Shown here piece after piece: positions 17,606 to 26,061 of a DNA stretch of 64,000 nucleotides. The DNA is from JACOMY01 sp046233115 (GTDB lineage Bacteria > Pseudomonadota > Alphaproteobacteria > Kiloniellales > JACOMY01). The stretch lies in NCBI GenBank assembly GCA_046233115.1, contig JBJXHM010000002.1, positions 434,001-498,000 of the forward strand, given 5' to 3'. The notes beneath the pieces were generated by a model, which saw only the letters and a program-made list of their open reading frames with translations, ran no database searches and was not told where the DNA came from. Every line of letters begins with the position of its first letter. Positions within the stretch are counted from its first letter, which is position 1. The position numbers and the translations under genes are program-made.

Positions 17606-18451
17606 TCACGCCGCCTCCGGCACCTCGCCAATGACCGTCGTGCGGTGCAGCAGGCGCCGGTGGCCGTCGTAGTCGTCGATCGCCAGGTGCAGGACGGCGC
17701 TGTTGTCCCAGAGCGTCAGGGTGCCGGGCTCCCAGCGCACGCGGCAGCAGAAGCTGGGGCGCACAGCATGCTCGTAGAGGAACTTGAGGATCGGGGCCGA
17801 CTCGGCCTCGGTCATGCCCTCGATCCCTTGCGTGTAGACCGGATTGACGAAGAGGGCGGGCCGTCCGCTCTTGGCGTGGCGGCGCACGATCGGGTGCAGG
17901 GTCTCGCGGTCGGCCTCGGGATTGCCGCGCTCCATCTTGACCGAACGGCTCTGCACCTCCTTGGCGATCTTGATCTTGGTGCCGTGCGGCCAGCCGGTCT
18001 GAACCGAGCGCAGCCCCTCCAGGATCTTACGGTAGGTCGGCGAGAGCGCCTCGTAGGCCAGGTACTGGTTGGCGAAGACCGTGTCGCCGCCGGTGGGCGG
18101 GAGCTCCAGCGCATAGAGCAGGGTCGCGGTCGGTGGCTGCTCCATGAAGGAGAAGTCGCTGTGCCAGGAGCTGCCGAAAGCGGAGATGCGCCGCTCGTCG
18201 GCCTCCTTCAGCACCGCGATGATGTCGGGGTGGCTCTCCAGGTGCGTCACGTAGGGTAGGCGGTAGGGCTGGCCGAAGCGCCTGGTGACCGCGACCTGCT
18301 GATCGGGCGTCAGCGAGACGCCGCGGAACACCAGGACGGAGCGTTCGGTGAAGGCCTCCATGACCGCCTGCCACTCGTTCTCGCCGGCGGTAGCGGGATC
18401 GAAGCCGAAAACCTCCGCTCCCATGTGCGGGGTGATGGGCTTGAACTGCAT
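17606..18451 (-). CDS. TauD/TfdA-family Fe(II)/2-oxoglutarate dioxygenase
   Basis: 281 residues from the ATG at 18451; a longer reading would overlap the upstream gene. The iron triad is H97-x-D99 in SSWHSDFSF and H255 in SAVLHLAIDDYDGHRRLLHR, whose arginines bind 2-oxoglutarate. FSFMEQPPTATLLYALELPP is typical of the taurine/2,4-D dioxygenase group. Members hydroxylate and so cleave sulfonates, aryloxyacids or related carboxylates. It follows a pterin dehydratase by 4 bases on the same strand and is convergent with the DctQM genes 48 bases away, which leaves a link to their substrate possible but unproven. Confidence 0.88.
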   Translation of the reverse strand: MQFKPITPHMGAEVFGFDPATAGENEWQAVMEAFTERSVLVFRGVSLTPDQQVAVTRRFGQPYRLPYVTHLESHPDIIAVLKEADERRISAFGSSWHSDFSFMEQPPTATLLYALELPPTGGDTVFANQYLAYEALSPTYRKILEGLRSVQTGWPHGTKIKIAKEVQSRSVKMERGNPEADRETLHPIVRRHAKSGRPALFVNPVYTQGIEGMTEAESAPILKFLYEHAVRPSFCCRVRWEPGTLTLWDNSAVLHLAIDDYDGHRRLLHRTTVIGEVPEAA

Positions 18452-18455
18452 GGGG

Positions 18456-18758
18456 CTAGGCTCCGAACGTGGTGGCAAAGGCGTCGATCTGGTGGGCAAG
18501 GCGCGCGTCCAACGCCGAGAGTCCGCCGCAGCTATGGGTGGTCAGGACTACCTGCACCCGGTTGTAGACATTGGACCACTCAGGATGATGATCCAGCTGT
18601 TCGGCCGCCAGCGCAACCTGGGTCATGAAGCCCCAGGCCTGTTTGAAGTCCTTGAAGGAAAAGGACCTTTCTATGGCGTCGCGGCCCTCGACCGGCGCCC
18701 AGGCCGGCAGCGCGGCGAAGAGGTCCTTGCGCTCGGCCTGGCTCAGCTTCTGTACCAT
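18456..18758 (-). CDS. phhB: 4a-hydroxytetrahydrobiopterin dehydratase (pterin-4-alpha-carbinolamine dehydratase)
   Basis: 100 residues from the ATG at 18758, which has AGGAG just upstream; the open frame further upstream does not look like protein. The family motif EQLDHHPEWSNVYNRVQVVL contains the catalytic histidines, and LTTHSCGGLSALDARLA follows. It recycles the pterin cofactor after aromatic amino-acid hydroxylation, but no such hydroxylase is in the window. Its stop lies 4 bases before the dioxygenase start, so they are co-transcribed. Confidence 0.92.
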   Translation of the reverse strand: MVQKLSQAERKDLFAALPAWAPVEGRDAIERSFSFKDFKQAWGFMTQVALAAEQLDHHPEWSNVYNRVQVVLTTHSCGGLSALDARLAHQIDAFATTFGA

Positions 18759-18922
18759 TGCTCCTGTCCTTTCCGTCGCTTCGGCCACAGGGGTGGCGTC
18801 CGTGGGGGCGGTGCCAGACACCCGGAAAGCGACCTTCCGTCGCGGCTGACTCGGGGCCGGCGATCCGCGCCTCCATCGCCTTCCTCTTGGCGTGGGGCAC
18901 AAAGATGCTTAGTTAGGCGCAT

Positions 18923-19345
18923 ATGGCTAGCCTCATGCGCAGCGGGTTCATTTCTACCGCTCCGACCCTTCAAGATATAGAAGCCCTGGCCGACGAGGCC
19001 TTGTCGGGCTTGCCGACCGAGATTCGCCGTTACCTGGGCGATCTGGTGATCCATGTCGAGGATTTCCCCGACGAGGAGACCATCGAGCAGATGGATCTGG
19101 AGTCGCCCTTCGAGCTGATGGGGCTCTACCGTGGCATCCCGCTCGGCTTCAAGGATTCCGGCGCCAGCGTCAGCGACGTCGACCACATCTTCCTCTATCG
19201 CCGCCCGCTGCTGGATTACTGGTGCGAGACCGGCGAGGACCTGACCCGCCTGATCACCCACGTGATGGTGCACGAGATCGGCCACCACGTGGGCTTCTCA
19301 GACGAGGATATGGAGCGCATCGAGTCTGCCGCTGCCGTCGGCTGA
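18923..19345 (+). CDS. Small zincin-like metallopeptidase family protein (PF06262 type)
   Basis: 140 residues. The zinc-binding motif HExxH is present in MVHEIGHHVGFSDEDMERIE at about 115-134, with the extra downstream acidic residues seen in this family. The N-terminus (IEALADEALSGLPTEIRRYL) and the strand VEDFPDEETIEQM match the alphaproteobacterial minimal metalloprotease group. No signal peptide, so cytoplasmic. The substrate is unknown and some members have no shown activity. It diverges from phhB and is convergent with the gene at 19365, only 19 bases away. Confidence 0.82.
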   Translation: MASLMRSGFISTAPTLQDIEALADEALSGLPTEIRRYLGDLVIHVEDFPDEETIEQMDLESPFELMGLYRGIPLGFKDSGASVSDVDHIFLYRRPLLDYWCETGEDLTRLITHVMVHEIGHHVGFSDEDMERIESAAAVG

Positions 19346-19364
19346 AGTCCGCGCAAACCGCCGA

Positions 19365-20198
19365 TCAAAAATCGGGCCAGCCGTTCAACGTCACCAAGGC
19401 CGGGAAGTAGGGCGAGAGGCCAAGCTGCGCGCCGAACTGCGTCAGGTAGGCGGCGCGGCCTTCGAGGTCTTCGGGCCAGCTCGCGTCCAGCAGGCGGAAG
19501 GCAGCGTCGGCCTGGCCGCCGTAGACCATCATCAGCATCTCGCGCCAGAGCGCGGGGACCGGCTTGCCGGCCTCGGCCATGTCCTTGGCGAGGGCGTCGA
19601 TCTTGCGCTCCAGATCGTTCTCGCTCAGCGACGGGCCCCGCATCAGGTCGGGCGCGGGTTCGTAGGCCTCACCGTTCCAGCGCAGGTAGACCAGCGGGGC
19701 GGGAGACTCGATGAAGGGCGCGTGCCAGTAGGCGAAGGTCCAATCCACCAGCTCGACGACATAGGCGGCCTCTCCGTCACGCTGCTTCAACAGCGGCGGC
19801 GAGTTCTCGCCGTCGATCGAGGCGATGAGCTGGAAGCTGGGCTCCAGCGCGTAGACCTCCAGGGTGAAACAGCAATGGGCGCCGCCGGAGAAGGAGAGCA
19901 GCACCAAGTTGGGCCGGCCGTCGCCGGTGACGTCGGTGCCGGGCGGCAGCGGGAAAGCGGAGGTGCGCTCGCCCGGCGCCTCGTCCAGCGCGCCCAGATG
20001 GCTGACGAAGGGACCGTCGTAGACCTCCTGGCCCTCCTTGCTGACGCGCAGGCGCGCGGTGAAAGGGATCTCCGGGTCGGCGATGAAGCTGATCTCGTAG
20101 CCGTCCAGCTCCAGGGTCTTCGCCACCTGGTCATTGGCGCCGGCCGGGCCTGCGATGCTGAGAAGGAGAAGGGCGAAGAGAGCGCCGAAGACGCGCAT
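19365..20198 (-). CDS. Secreted protein of unknown function with an FG-GAP-like segment
   Basis: 277 residues. A clear Sec signal peptide spans 1-21 (MRVFGALFALLLLSIAGPAGA, read as two parts around the core). Residues 89-105, DVTGDGRPNLVLLSFSG, have the Asp-rich calcium-loop pattern of FG-GAP/EF-like repeats, followed by HCCF with a vicinal cysteine pair. The C-terminal third is predicted helical. I do not recognise a family beyond this. It is exported to the periplasm or cell surface. The gene has its own start in front of the uracil-DNA glycosylase stop (about 50 bases) and may share its transcript. Confidence 0.65.
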   Translation of the reverse strand: MRVFGALFALLLLSIAGPAGANDQVAKTLELDGYEISFIADPEIPFTARLRVSKEGQEVYDGPFVSHLGALDEAPGERTSAFPLPPGTDVTGDGRPNLVLLSFSGGAHCCFTLEVYALEPSFQLIASIDGENSPPLLKQRDGEAAYVVELVDWTFAYWHAPFIESPAPLVYLRWNGEAYEPAPDLMRGPSLSENDLERKIDALAKDMAEAGKPVPALWREMLMMVYGGQADAAFRLLDASWPEDLEGRAAYLTQFGAQLGLSPYFPALVTLNGWPDF

Positions 20199-20247
20199 GG
20201 GTACCGATTCCTTTATTATACGAAAGCGCTGTGGGTTATTGTGGCGG

Positions 20248-20910
20248 CTAACCTAGCAGGCTTTGCACCCGGCTGCGAAGCACCGGCAACAGGCGCTCCT
20301 CGAACCAGGGATTGCGCCTGATCCAGGCGGTGTTGCGCCAGGAGGGATGCGGCAACGGCAGGAAGCGCGGCTGGTAGTCGGCGAAGGCCTCCACCGTCTC
20401 GGTCAGGCTCTTGCGCCGCGCCTTGCCGAGATAGTGCGCCTGGGCATAGAGGCCGATCAGCAAGGTGAGCTCGATCCGCGGCATCAGTGGCAGGAAGCGG
20501 GGATGCCAGGTCGGAGCGCAGATCCTGGTCGGCGGCTTGTCGCCGCCGCGCGGGTCGACCCCCGGATAGCAGAAGCCCGAGGGCAGGATCGCGATCCGGC
20601 TCTCGTCGTAGAAGATTTCGGATGTGAGCCCCAGCCAGTCGCGCAGACGCTCGCCGGAGCGGTCGTTCCAGGGAATGCCGGTCTCGTGGACGCGGGTGCC
20701 CGGCGCCTGGCCCACCACCAGGATCCGCGCCGTTTCCGATACACGAAAGACCGGGCGCGGCCCGAGTGGCAGCTCCGCGGCGCAGAGTTGGCAGGCCCGG
20801 GCCTCGTTGGCCAATTGGGTTAGGTTGCTGGGGCAGTCTGTCTTCACGGCTATTCCGATACCCTGCCCCAGCCGTGTCTTCCGAGGCAAATCGCAAGCAG
20901 GTGAGCCCAC
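20248..20910 (-). CDS. Uracil-DNA glycosylase superfamily protein
   Basis: Up to 220 residues. Motif A is VVGQAPGTRVHETGIPWND and motif B LPHPSWRNTAW, the pattern of the UDG fold; ACQLC at the N-terminus is a short cysteine pair, but the full four-cysteine iron-sulfur set of family 4 is not obvious. The start is uncertain: a GTG at 20847 would give 199 residues beginning near TDCPSNLTQLANEARACQLC, where similarity begins. The enzyme would remove uracil or other deaminated bases from DNA; family members of this length exist that have not been characterised. Confidence 0.78.
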   Translation of the reverse strand: MGSPACDLPRKTRLGQGIGIAVKTDCPSNLTQLANEARACQLCAAELPLGPRPVFRVSETARILVVGQAPGTRVHETGIPWNDRSGERLRDWLGLTSEIFYDESRIAILPSGFCYPGVDPRGGDKPPTRICAPTWHPRFLPLMPRIELTLLIGLYAQAHYLGKARRKSLTETVEAFADYQPRFLPLPHPSWRNTAWIRRNPWFEERLLPVLRSRVQSLLG

Positions 20911-20926
20911 CTGCTCGGGATTTGTT

Positions 20927-21670
20927 CTAGCTCACCAGCTCCACAGCGCCCGTCGTGAGGTTGAACACGCCGCCGACGACTTTCACCTGGCCGGACTGCA
21001 CGGCCTCGCTGACGATCGGTCCAGCGCGGCCGAGCTGTTCCTGGACGATCTTCACGTTCCAGTCGATGGCGTTCTCCAGCAGCGAGCCTTCCATACCACT
21101 GGCGGCCATGACCGCCGGCTCGATCGAGCGGGCGAGCGCCGGCAGATGTCCGGGCAGGACGAGTCCCTCGTTCACCACCTTGATGGCTGCGTCCACGGCG
21201 CCGCAGTCCTCATGACCCAGCACCATGATCAGCTTGGAGCCGAGCACGGCCACGGCGTACTCGATGGAGGCGAGGCCGTCGGTGGTGAGGATGTTGCCGG
21301 CCACGCGCACGACGAAAAGAGTGCCCTGCACCTGGTCGAAGAGGATCTCAGGCACGACGCGGGAGTCCGCGCAGCTCAGCACGATCGCGAAGGGGGCCTG
21401 CCCCGATGTTAGCACCGGGTTGTAGCTCAGTTGGTCAGCGAGGTTTCCCTTTTTCGACATGTAGCGCTTGTTACCGGCCACCAGTTCCGCCAGGGACTGC
21501 TCGCCGTCCAGGTCGTTGGTCGGGTAACCGGCGGCGTAGAGGCGACGGGTGGGCGCCATGGTGCCCGCGGCGGCCAGCGCGCCGGCGCCCACTAGGGCCA
21601 GCGCACCCTTGCTGCCGCCGGTCAGGAAGCCACGGCGCGATGACTCTTGCTGGTCGTCATTGTCACACAT
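20927..21670 (-). CDS. Beta-class carbonic anhydrase with Tat signal peptide (periplasmic)
   Basis: 247 residues from the ATG at 21670. The N-terminus has a twin-arginine motif SSRRGFLTGG (R12-R13), a hydrophobic stretch to about residue 38 and AAG near 46-48, so the protein should be exported folded by Tat. Zinc ligands are C100, H153 and C156, with D102-R104 of the beta-class dyad (LSCADSRV, LGHEDCGAV). The upstream open frame is intergenic and includes gene debris. A periplasmic enzyme would speed CO2/bicarbonate exchange at the cell surface; the cytoplasmic paralogue is at 5.2 kb. A possible promoter lies at 21685-21714. Confidence 0.92.
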   Translation of the reverse strand: MCDNDDQQESSRRGFLTGGSKGALALVGAGALAAAGTMAPTRRLYAAGYPTNDLDGEQSLAELVAGNKRYMSKKGNLADQLSYNPVLTSGQAPFAIVLSCADSRVVPEILFDQVQGTLFVVRVAGNILTTDGLASIEYAVAVLGSKLIMVLGHEDCGAVDAAIKVVNEGLVLPGHLPALARSIEPAVMAASGMEGSLLENAIDWNVKIVQEQLGRAGPIVSEAVQSGQVKVVGGVFNLTTGAVELVS

Positions 21671-21684
21671 TTCACACTTCCACT

Positions 21685-21714
21685 TCGTTATTTGTGTTCT
21701 TGTAGTACCGTCAA
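21685..21714 (-). promoter_or_regulatory. Possible sigma-70 promoter of the exported carbonic anhydrase
   Basis: On the minus strand TTGACG (complement of 21709-21714) is followed after 18 bases by TAACGA (complement of 21685-21690), 14 bases before the ATG. The -35 box fits well, the -10 box only weakly. The leader would be very short. Confidence 0.3.
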
Positions 21715-21879
21715 AGTGTTTCCGCTCCTCGTGACCATAGCAAGACAATTGTACAATGGAAGCACTTGGAAATGCCGCGGCTGTGCAGCAGCAGCTCGTG
21801 CCACGTGGACTTTGCCCGGCGGCAGCTTGTTCTGGTTGTAGGCTCTTGGTCGCAGAGGTGTTGGCGCTGTCCCTCAGCC

Positions 21880-22015
21880 GGCGTCGGCCGTTCCCCGAGG
21901 CTCTCGGCGATGCGCAGCAGGTGGCCGTCGGGCGGTAGAGGGACCGGCAGGCCGACGTCAGACTGTGGAGCAAGGAGGCCGAGTCCGGGACGCCGATCTC
22001 GACGACGATTTGCTT
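21880..22015 (-). pseudogene. Remnant of a VOC-family gene, related to the intact gene at 25595-26029
   Basis: Two blocks match the neighbouring intact VOC protein in different frames. One reads IVVEIGVPDSASLLHSL against INFEIGVPALAPLLGSL; the other reads PPDGHLLRIAESLGER against DPDGYLLRFAESLGER. The bases also agree closely (for instance ACGCCGATCTCGA at 21990-22002 and at 25788-25800). The distance between the two blocks is 74 bases here and 144 in the intact gene, so about 70 bases are lost, which explains the frame change. No start or 5' half is visible. Confidence 0.75.
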
Positions 22016-22069
22016 GTTTAGTCAATTTTCTAGTGCATCTCAGCCGAGCCAGTGCGAGGCGAAGACGCG

Positions 22070-25000
22070 CTAGTCTTCGAACTCGATCAGCAGGTCCTTG
22101 GCGTCCACCTGTGTGCCGGCCGGCGTCACCAGGGCTTTCACGGTCGCGTCGCGCTCGGCATGGATCGCCGTCTCCATCTTCATCGCCTCGATGGTGAGCA
22201 GCAGGTCGCCGGCCTTCACCGCCTGGCCCGGCCCCACCGCGACGGAGGCGACCATGCCGGGCATGGGGGCGGCCAGATGGCAGGGATTGCCCTCCTCTGC
22301 CTTCGGGGTCTTGCGTACCTGGGCGGCGGCCCGGCGGTTGGCGATACGCACGGTCCGCGGCTGCCCGTTCAGCTCGAAGAAGACCCGGACTTCGCCCTCG
22401 TCGTCGGGCGCGCCGATCGCCTGGCAGCGGATCACCAAGGTCACGCCCGGCTCCAGGTCCGGTGCGATCTCCTGGCCCGGTTCCATGCCATAGAAGAAGA
22501 CCGGCGTCGGCAGCACGCTGACCGGCCCGTAGTCCTCGGCGCGGGCGGCGTAGTCGAGGAAGACCTTAGGATACATCAGGTAGGCGTTCAGCTCCTCGGC
22601 CGAGACCCGGCGGCCCAAGGCCTCCTCCACCTCGTCCTGCTTGGCGGCGAGATCGGCCGGTGGTAGCTGCGCACCCGGCCGCCCTTCGATCGGCTTGGCG
22701 CCCTTCAGGACCTTGCGCTGCAGCGCCTCGGGGAACCCGCCCGGCGGCTGGCCCAGCTCGCCGCGGAAGAGTCCGATCACCGACTCGGGAAAGGCGATCT
22801 CACGCTTGGGATCGGCGACCTCCTCCGGCGTCAGCCCTGCGGAGACCATGGCCAGCGCCATGTCGCCCACCACCTTGGAGCTGGGGGTGACTTTCACGAT
22901 GTCACCGAAGAGGCGGTTCACATCGGCGTAGGCGCGCGCCACCTCATGCCAGCGCTCGGCCAGGCCCAGACTGCGGGCTTGCTCCTTTAGGTTGGTGAAC
23001 TGGCCGCCAGGCATCTCGTGCAGATAGACCTCGCTGGCGCCAGCGCGCAGGTCGCTCTCGAAGGCGGCGTACTGCAGGCGTACCGCCTCCCAGTAGTCGG
23101 AGATCTCGCGTACCCGGTCGGGGTCGAGTCCGCTGTCGTAGGGGCTGTGGCGCAGGGCCTCCACCAGAGAGCCGAGGTTCGGCTGCGAGGTGAGGCCCGA
23201 GCAGCTGTCCATCGCCGCGTCGATCGCATCCACGCCGGCCTCGACCGCGGCCAGCAGGCTCGCCGCAGCGATGCCGGAGGTGTCGTGCATGTGCAGGTGC
23301 AGCGGCAGGCCGGTCTCCTCCTTCACCGCCTTCACCAGGCGGCGCGCGGCCTCCGGGCGCAGCAGGCCGGCCATGTCTTTGATCGCGATGATCTGGGCGC
23401 CGGCCGCAGCCAACTCGCGGGCCATGGTGACGTAGTAGGCCAGGTCGTATTTCTGCCGGTCGGGATCCAGCAGGTCGCCGGTGTAGCAGATCGCCGCCTC
23501 GCAGACCTTGCCGGCCTCCAGCACCGCGTCCATCGCGACCCGCATGTTCTCCACCCAGTTCAGGGAATCGAAGACGCGGAAGATGTCGATTCCACTCTCG
23601 GCCGCCTGGCGCACGAAGCTGCGGACCACGTTGTCGGGGTAGGTGGTGTAGCCGACGCCGTTCGCCCCGCGCAGCAGCATCTGCAGCAGGCTCTTCGGTA
23701 GGGCTTGGCGCAGGCCGGCCAGCCGCTCCCAGGGGCTTTCCTGCAAGAAGCGCATGGCGACGTCGAAGGTTGCCCCGCCCCAGCACTCCAGGCTGAAGAG
23801 GCCCGGCAGGTTGGCGGCATAGGCCGGCGCCACCTGCAGCATGTCGTAGCTGCGCATGCGGGTGGCCAGCAAGGACTGGTGGGCGTCGCGCATGGTGGTG
23901 TCGGTGAAGAGCACCCGCTGCTGTGCCAGCATCCAGTTGGCCAGCGCCTTGCCGCCACCTTCGTCCAGGATCTCCTTGGGCAGAGGGCCGGGCACGGCCA
24001 CCTGGCGGAGCTTCGGCACCACCGGGTCCAGCGCGTGGTCCGGCGGCTTCGGTCGGCCCGTCACCTCCGGGTGTTCGTTCACCGTGATGTCGGCGATGTA
24101 GCGCAGGATCTTGGTCGCCCGGTCGCGCCGGGGCGCCAGGTCGAAGAGCTCCGGATGCTCGTCGATGAAGCGCGTGGTGTAGCTGTTGTCGCGGAAGTCG
24201 GGATGCCCGATCAGGCTCTCCAGGAAGGCCAGGTTGGTGGCCACGCCGCGGATGCGGAACTCGCGCAGGGCTCGATCCATCCGGCGGATTGCCTCCTCCG
24301 GCCTGGGCGCCCAGGCGGTCAGCTTCTCCAGCAGGGAGTCATAGTAGCGGGTGATGACCGCCCCGGAATAGGCGGTGCCACCATCCAGCCGAATGCCGAA
24401 GCCGGTGGCGCCGCGATAGGCGGTGATGCGGCCATAGTCGGGGATGAAGTTGTTCAGCGGGTCTTCGGTGGTGATGCGGCACTGGATGGCATGGCCGCGG
24501 AGCTCGATTCCCTCCTGGTGCGGCACGCCGCAGTGCTCCAGGTCGCCGATCCTGGCGCCCTCGGCGATGCCGATCTGCGCCTTGACGATGTCGATGCCGG
24601 TGACCTCCTCGGTCACGGTGTGCTCGACCTGGATCCGGGGATTGACCTCGATGAAGTAGAAGGCGCCGCTGTCGACGTCCATCAGGAACTCGACCGTGCC
24701 GGCGTTGCGGTAGTCGGCGGCCCGGGCGATCTTCAGGGCATAGCCGGTGACCTCGGCGCGCTGGACCTCGTCGAGGTAGGGGGCCGGTGCGCGTTCCACG
24801 ACCTTCTGATTGCGGCGCTGGATCGAGCAGTCGCGCTCGAAGAGGTGCACCAGGTTGCCAGCGCCGTCGCCCAGGATCTGCACCTCGACGTGGCGCGCCC
24901 GCTCGACCAGCTTCTCCAGGTAGACCGCGCCGTTGCCGAAGGCGGCCTCGGCCTCGCGGCGGCCGGAGAGGACCTCGTGCTCCAGGCTCTCGGGCGCGCG

Positions 25001-25522
25001 GATCGCGCGCATGCCGCGGCCGCCACCGCCCCAGCTCGCCTTCAGCATGACCGGATAGCCGACTCTCTCGGCCAGGCGGCGGATCTCCGCCATGTCCTCG
25101 CCCAGCTCGTCGGTCGCCGGAACCACCGGGACGCCGGCGGCGACCGCGACCTGGCGGGCGGAGACCTTGTCGCCCAGCTTGCGCATGGTGGCGGGCGTCG
25201 GGCCGATGAAGGTGATGCCGTTGGCGGCGCAGGCCTCGGCCAACTCCGGCTTCTCGGAGAGGAAGCCATAGCCGGGATGGATGGCATCGGCGCCGGCGTG
25301 CAGCGCCACGCGGATCACCTCGTCGATGTCGAGATAGGCCCGCACCGGTCCCTGGCCGGCGCCGACCTTGTAGGATTCGTCCGCCTTGAAGCGGTGGAGC
25401 GAGAGCTTGTCCTCTTCCGCGTAGAGCGCGACGGTGCGCTTGCCCAGCTCGTTGGCGGCCCTGAGGATGCGAATTGCGATCTCGCCGCGATTGGCGACGA
25501 GCAGCTTCTTGATCTTGGCCAT
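22070..25522 (-). CDS. pyc: Pyruvate carboxylase
   Basis: 1150 residues, full length for the single-chain enzyme. Domains: biotin carboxylase (1 to about 455; LLVANRGEIAIRILRAANEL, ATP-grasp with KASWGGGGRGMR), carboxyltransferase (about 530-800; LFTDTTMRDAHQSLLATRMR, metal-binding HLHMHDTSG), conserved PYC domain, then the biotinyl domain with the biotin lysine in EAMKMETAIH near the C-terminus. It makes oxaloacetate from pyruvate, bicarbonate and ATP, refilling the TCA cycle. The ATG at 25522 matches the family N-terminus. A VOC gene lies 72 bases upstream and a decayed copy lies downstream. Confidence 0.97.
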   Translation of the reverse strand: MAKIKKLLVANRGEIAIRILRAANELGKRTVALYAEEDKLSLHRFKADESYKVGAGQGPVRAYLDIDEVIRVALHAGADAIHPGYGFLSEKPELAEACAANGITFIGPTPATMRKLGDKVSARQVAVAAGVPVVPATDELGEDMAEIRRLAERVGYPVMLKASWGGGGRGMRAIRAPESLEHEVLSGRREAEAAFGNGAVYLEKLVERARHVEVQILGDGAGNLVHLFERDCSIQRRNQKVVERAPAPYLDEVQRAEVTGYALKIARAADYRNAGTVEFLMDVDSGAFYFIEVNPRIQVEHTVTEEVTGIDIVKAQIGIAEGARIGDLEHCGVPHQEGIELRGHAIQCRITTEDPLNNFIPDYGRITAYRGATGFGIRLDGGTAYSGAVITRYYDSLLEKLTAWAPRPEEAIRRMDRALREFRIRGVATNLAFLESLIGHPDFRDNSYTTRFIDEHPELFDLAPRRDRATKILRYIADITVNEHPEVTGRPKPPDHALDPVVPKLRQVAVPGPLPKEILDEGGGKALANWMLAQQRVLFTDTTMRDAHQSLLATRMRSYDMLQVAPAYAANLPGLFSLECWGGATFDVAMRFLQESPWERLAGLRQALPKSLLQMLLRGANGVGYTTYPDNVVRSFVRQAAESGIDIFRVFDSLNWVENMRVAMDAVLEAGKVCEAAICYTGDLLDPDRQKYDLAYYVTMARELAAAGAQIIAIKDMAGLLRPEAARRLVKAVKEETGLPLHLHMHDTSGIAAASLLAAVEAGVDAIDAAMDSCSGLTSQPNLGSLVEALRHSPYDSGLDPDRVREISDYWEAVRLQYAAFESDLRAGASEVYLHEMPGGQFTNLKEQARSLGLAERWHEVARAYADVNRLFGDIVKVTPSSKVVGDMALAMVSAGLTPEEVADPKREIAFPESVIGLFRGELGQPPGGFPEALQRKVLKGAKPIEGRPGAQLPPADLAAKQDEVEEALGRRVSAEELNAYLMYPKVFLDYAARAEDYGPVSVLPTPVFFYGMEPGQEIAPDLEPGVTLVIRCQAIGAPDDEGEVRVFFELNGQPRTVRIANRRAAAQVRKTPKAEEGNPCHLAAPMPGMVASVAVGPGQAVKAGDLLLTIEAMKMETAIHAERDATVKALVTPAGTQVDAKDLLIEFED

Positions 25523-25594
25523 GGCGCCTCGGCTCCTTGTCGGTTTGGCGCCCTCCCTGCCAGCCCGCGGCTGCCTGTCGCGGCGGCTCTCGCC

Positions 25595-26029
25595 CTAGCG
25601 TCCGGCCGGATCCGTCCGCTCGCCAAGGCTTTCGGCGAAGCGTAGCAGGTAACCGTCCGGATCCTGCACCAGAAACTGGCGCTGCCCGACCTGGAGATTG
25701 TCCCTGCGATACCAGCGCTCTTCCGCCGGACGGAAGAGCGGCCAGTCGGCGGCCTTCAGACTTCCAAGCAAGGGGGCCAAAGCCGGCACGCCGATCTCGA
25801 AGTTGATGCCGCGTCCGAACGGCGGGGTCATCGGCCCGGTGATCCAGAAGTCTTCGCCCTCCTCGAACTGCTCCAGCATGATCTGTGCGCCGGCGATCTC
25901 CAGATAGACGAAATCGTCCTCGGGGCGCTCGTAGAGCACTTGGAAGCCCAGCAGGTCGCAGTAGAAGCGGCGGCTGGCGGCGAGATCGCGGACCAGGAGT
26001 TCAGGCACCAGCGGGGCAAAATCGATCAT
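25595..26029 (-). CDS. VOC superfamily protein (bleomycin-resistance-protein-like)
   Basis: 144 residues from the ATG at 26029, preceded by GGAGAAGAG. The start FAPLVPELLVRDLAASRRFY and the segment ERPEDDFVYLEIAGAQIMLE are typical of small bleomycin-binding-type VOC proteins, and it ends QDPDGYLLRFAESLGER. Such proteins bind or modify small hydrophobic compounds in the cytoplasm. It follows the DMT transporter by 32 bases on the same strand, so cobB, the transporter and this gene may be one unit. A truncated second copy lies beyond pyc. Confidence 0.82.
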   Translation of the reverse strand: MIDFAPLVPELLVRDLAASRRFYCDLLGFQVLYERPEDDFVYLEIAGAQIMLEQFEEGEDFWITGPMTPPFGRGINFEIGVPALAPLLGSLKAADWPLFRPAEERWYRRDNLQVGQRQFLVQDPDGYLLRFAESLGERTDPAGR

Positions 26030-26061
26030 CGTCTCTTCTCCAGTCAGCCTCCGCGCTGCAC

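Larger units (their letters stand above)
21671..22069. other. 399-base gap between pyc and the exported carbonic anhydrase
   Basis: No intact gene. It holds the carbonic anhydrase upstream region, AT-richer than its surroundings and including the 8-base palindrome TTGTACAA, and the decayed VOC copy described separately at about 21880-22015. Confidence 0.7.

Noticed and set aside
23705..25645. Open frame of 646 codons opposite pyc
   Set aside because: Antisense to the biotin carboxylase domain; long shadows are expected in high-G+C DNA.
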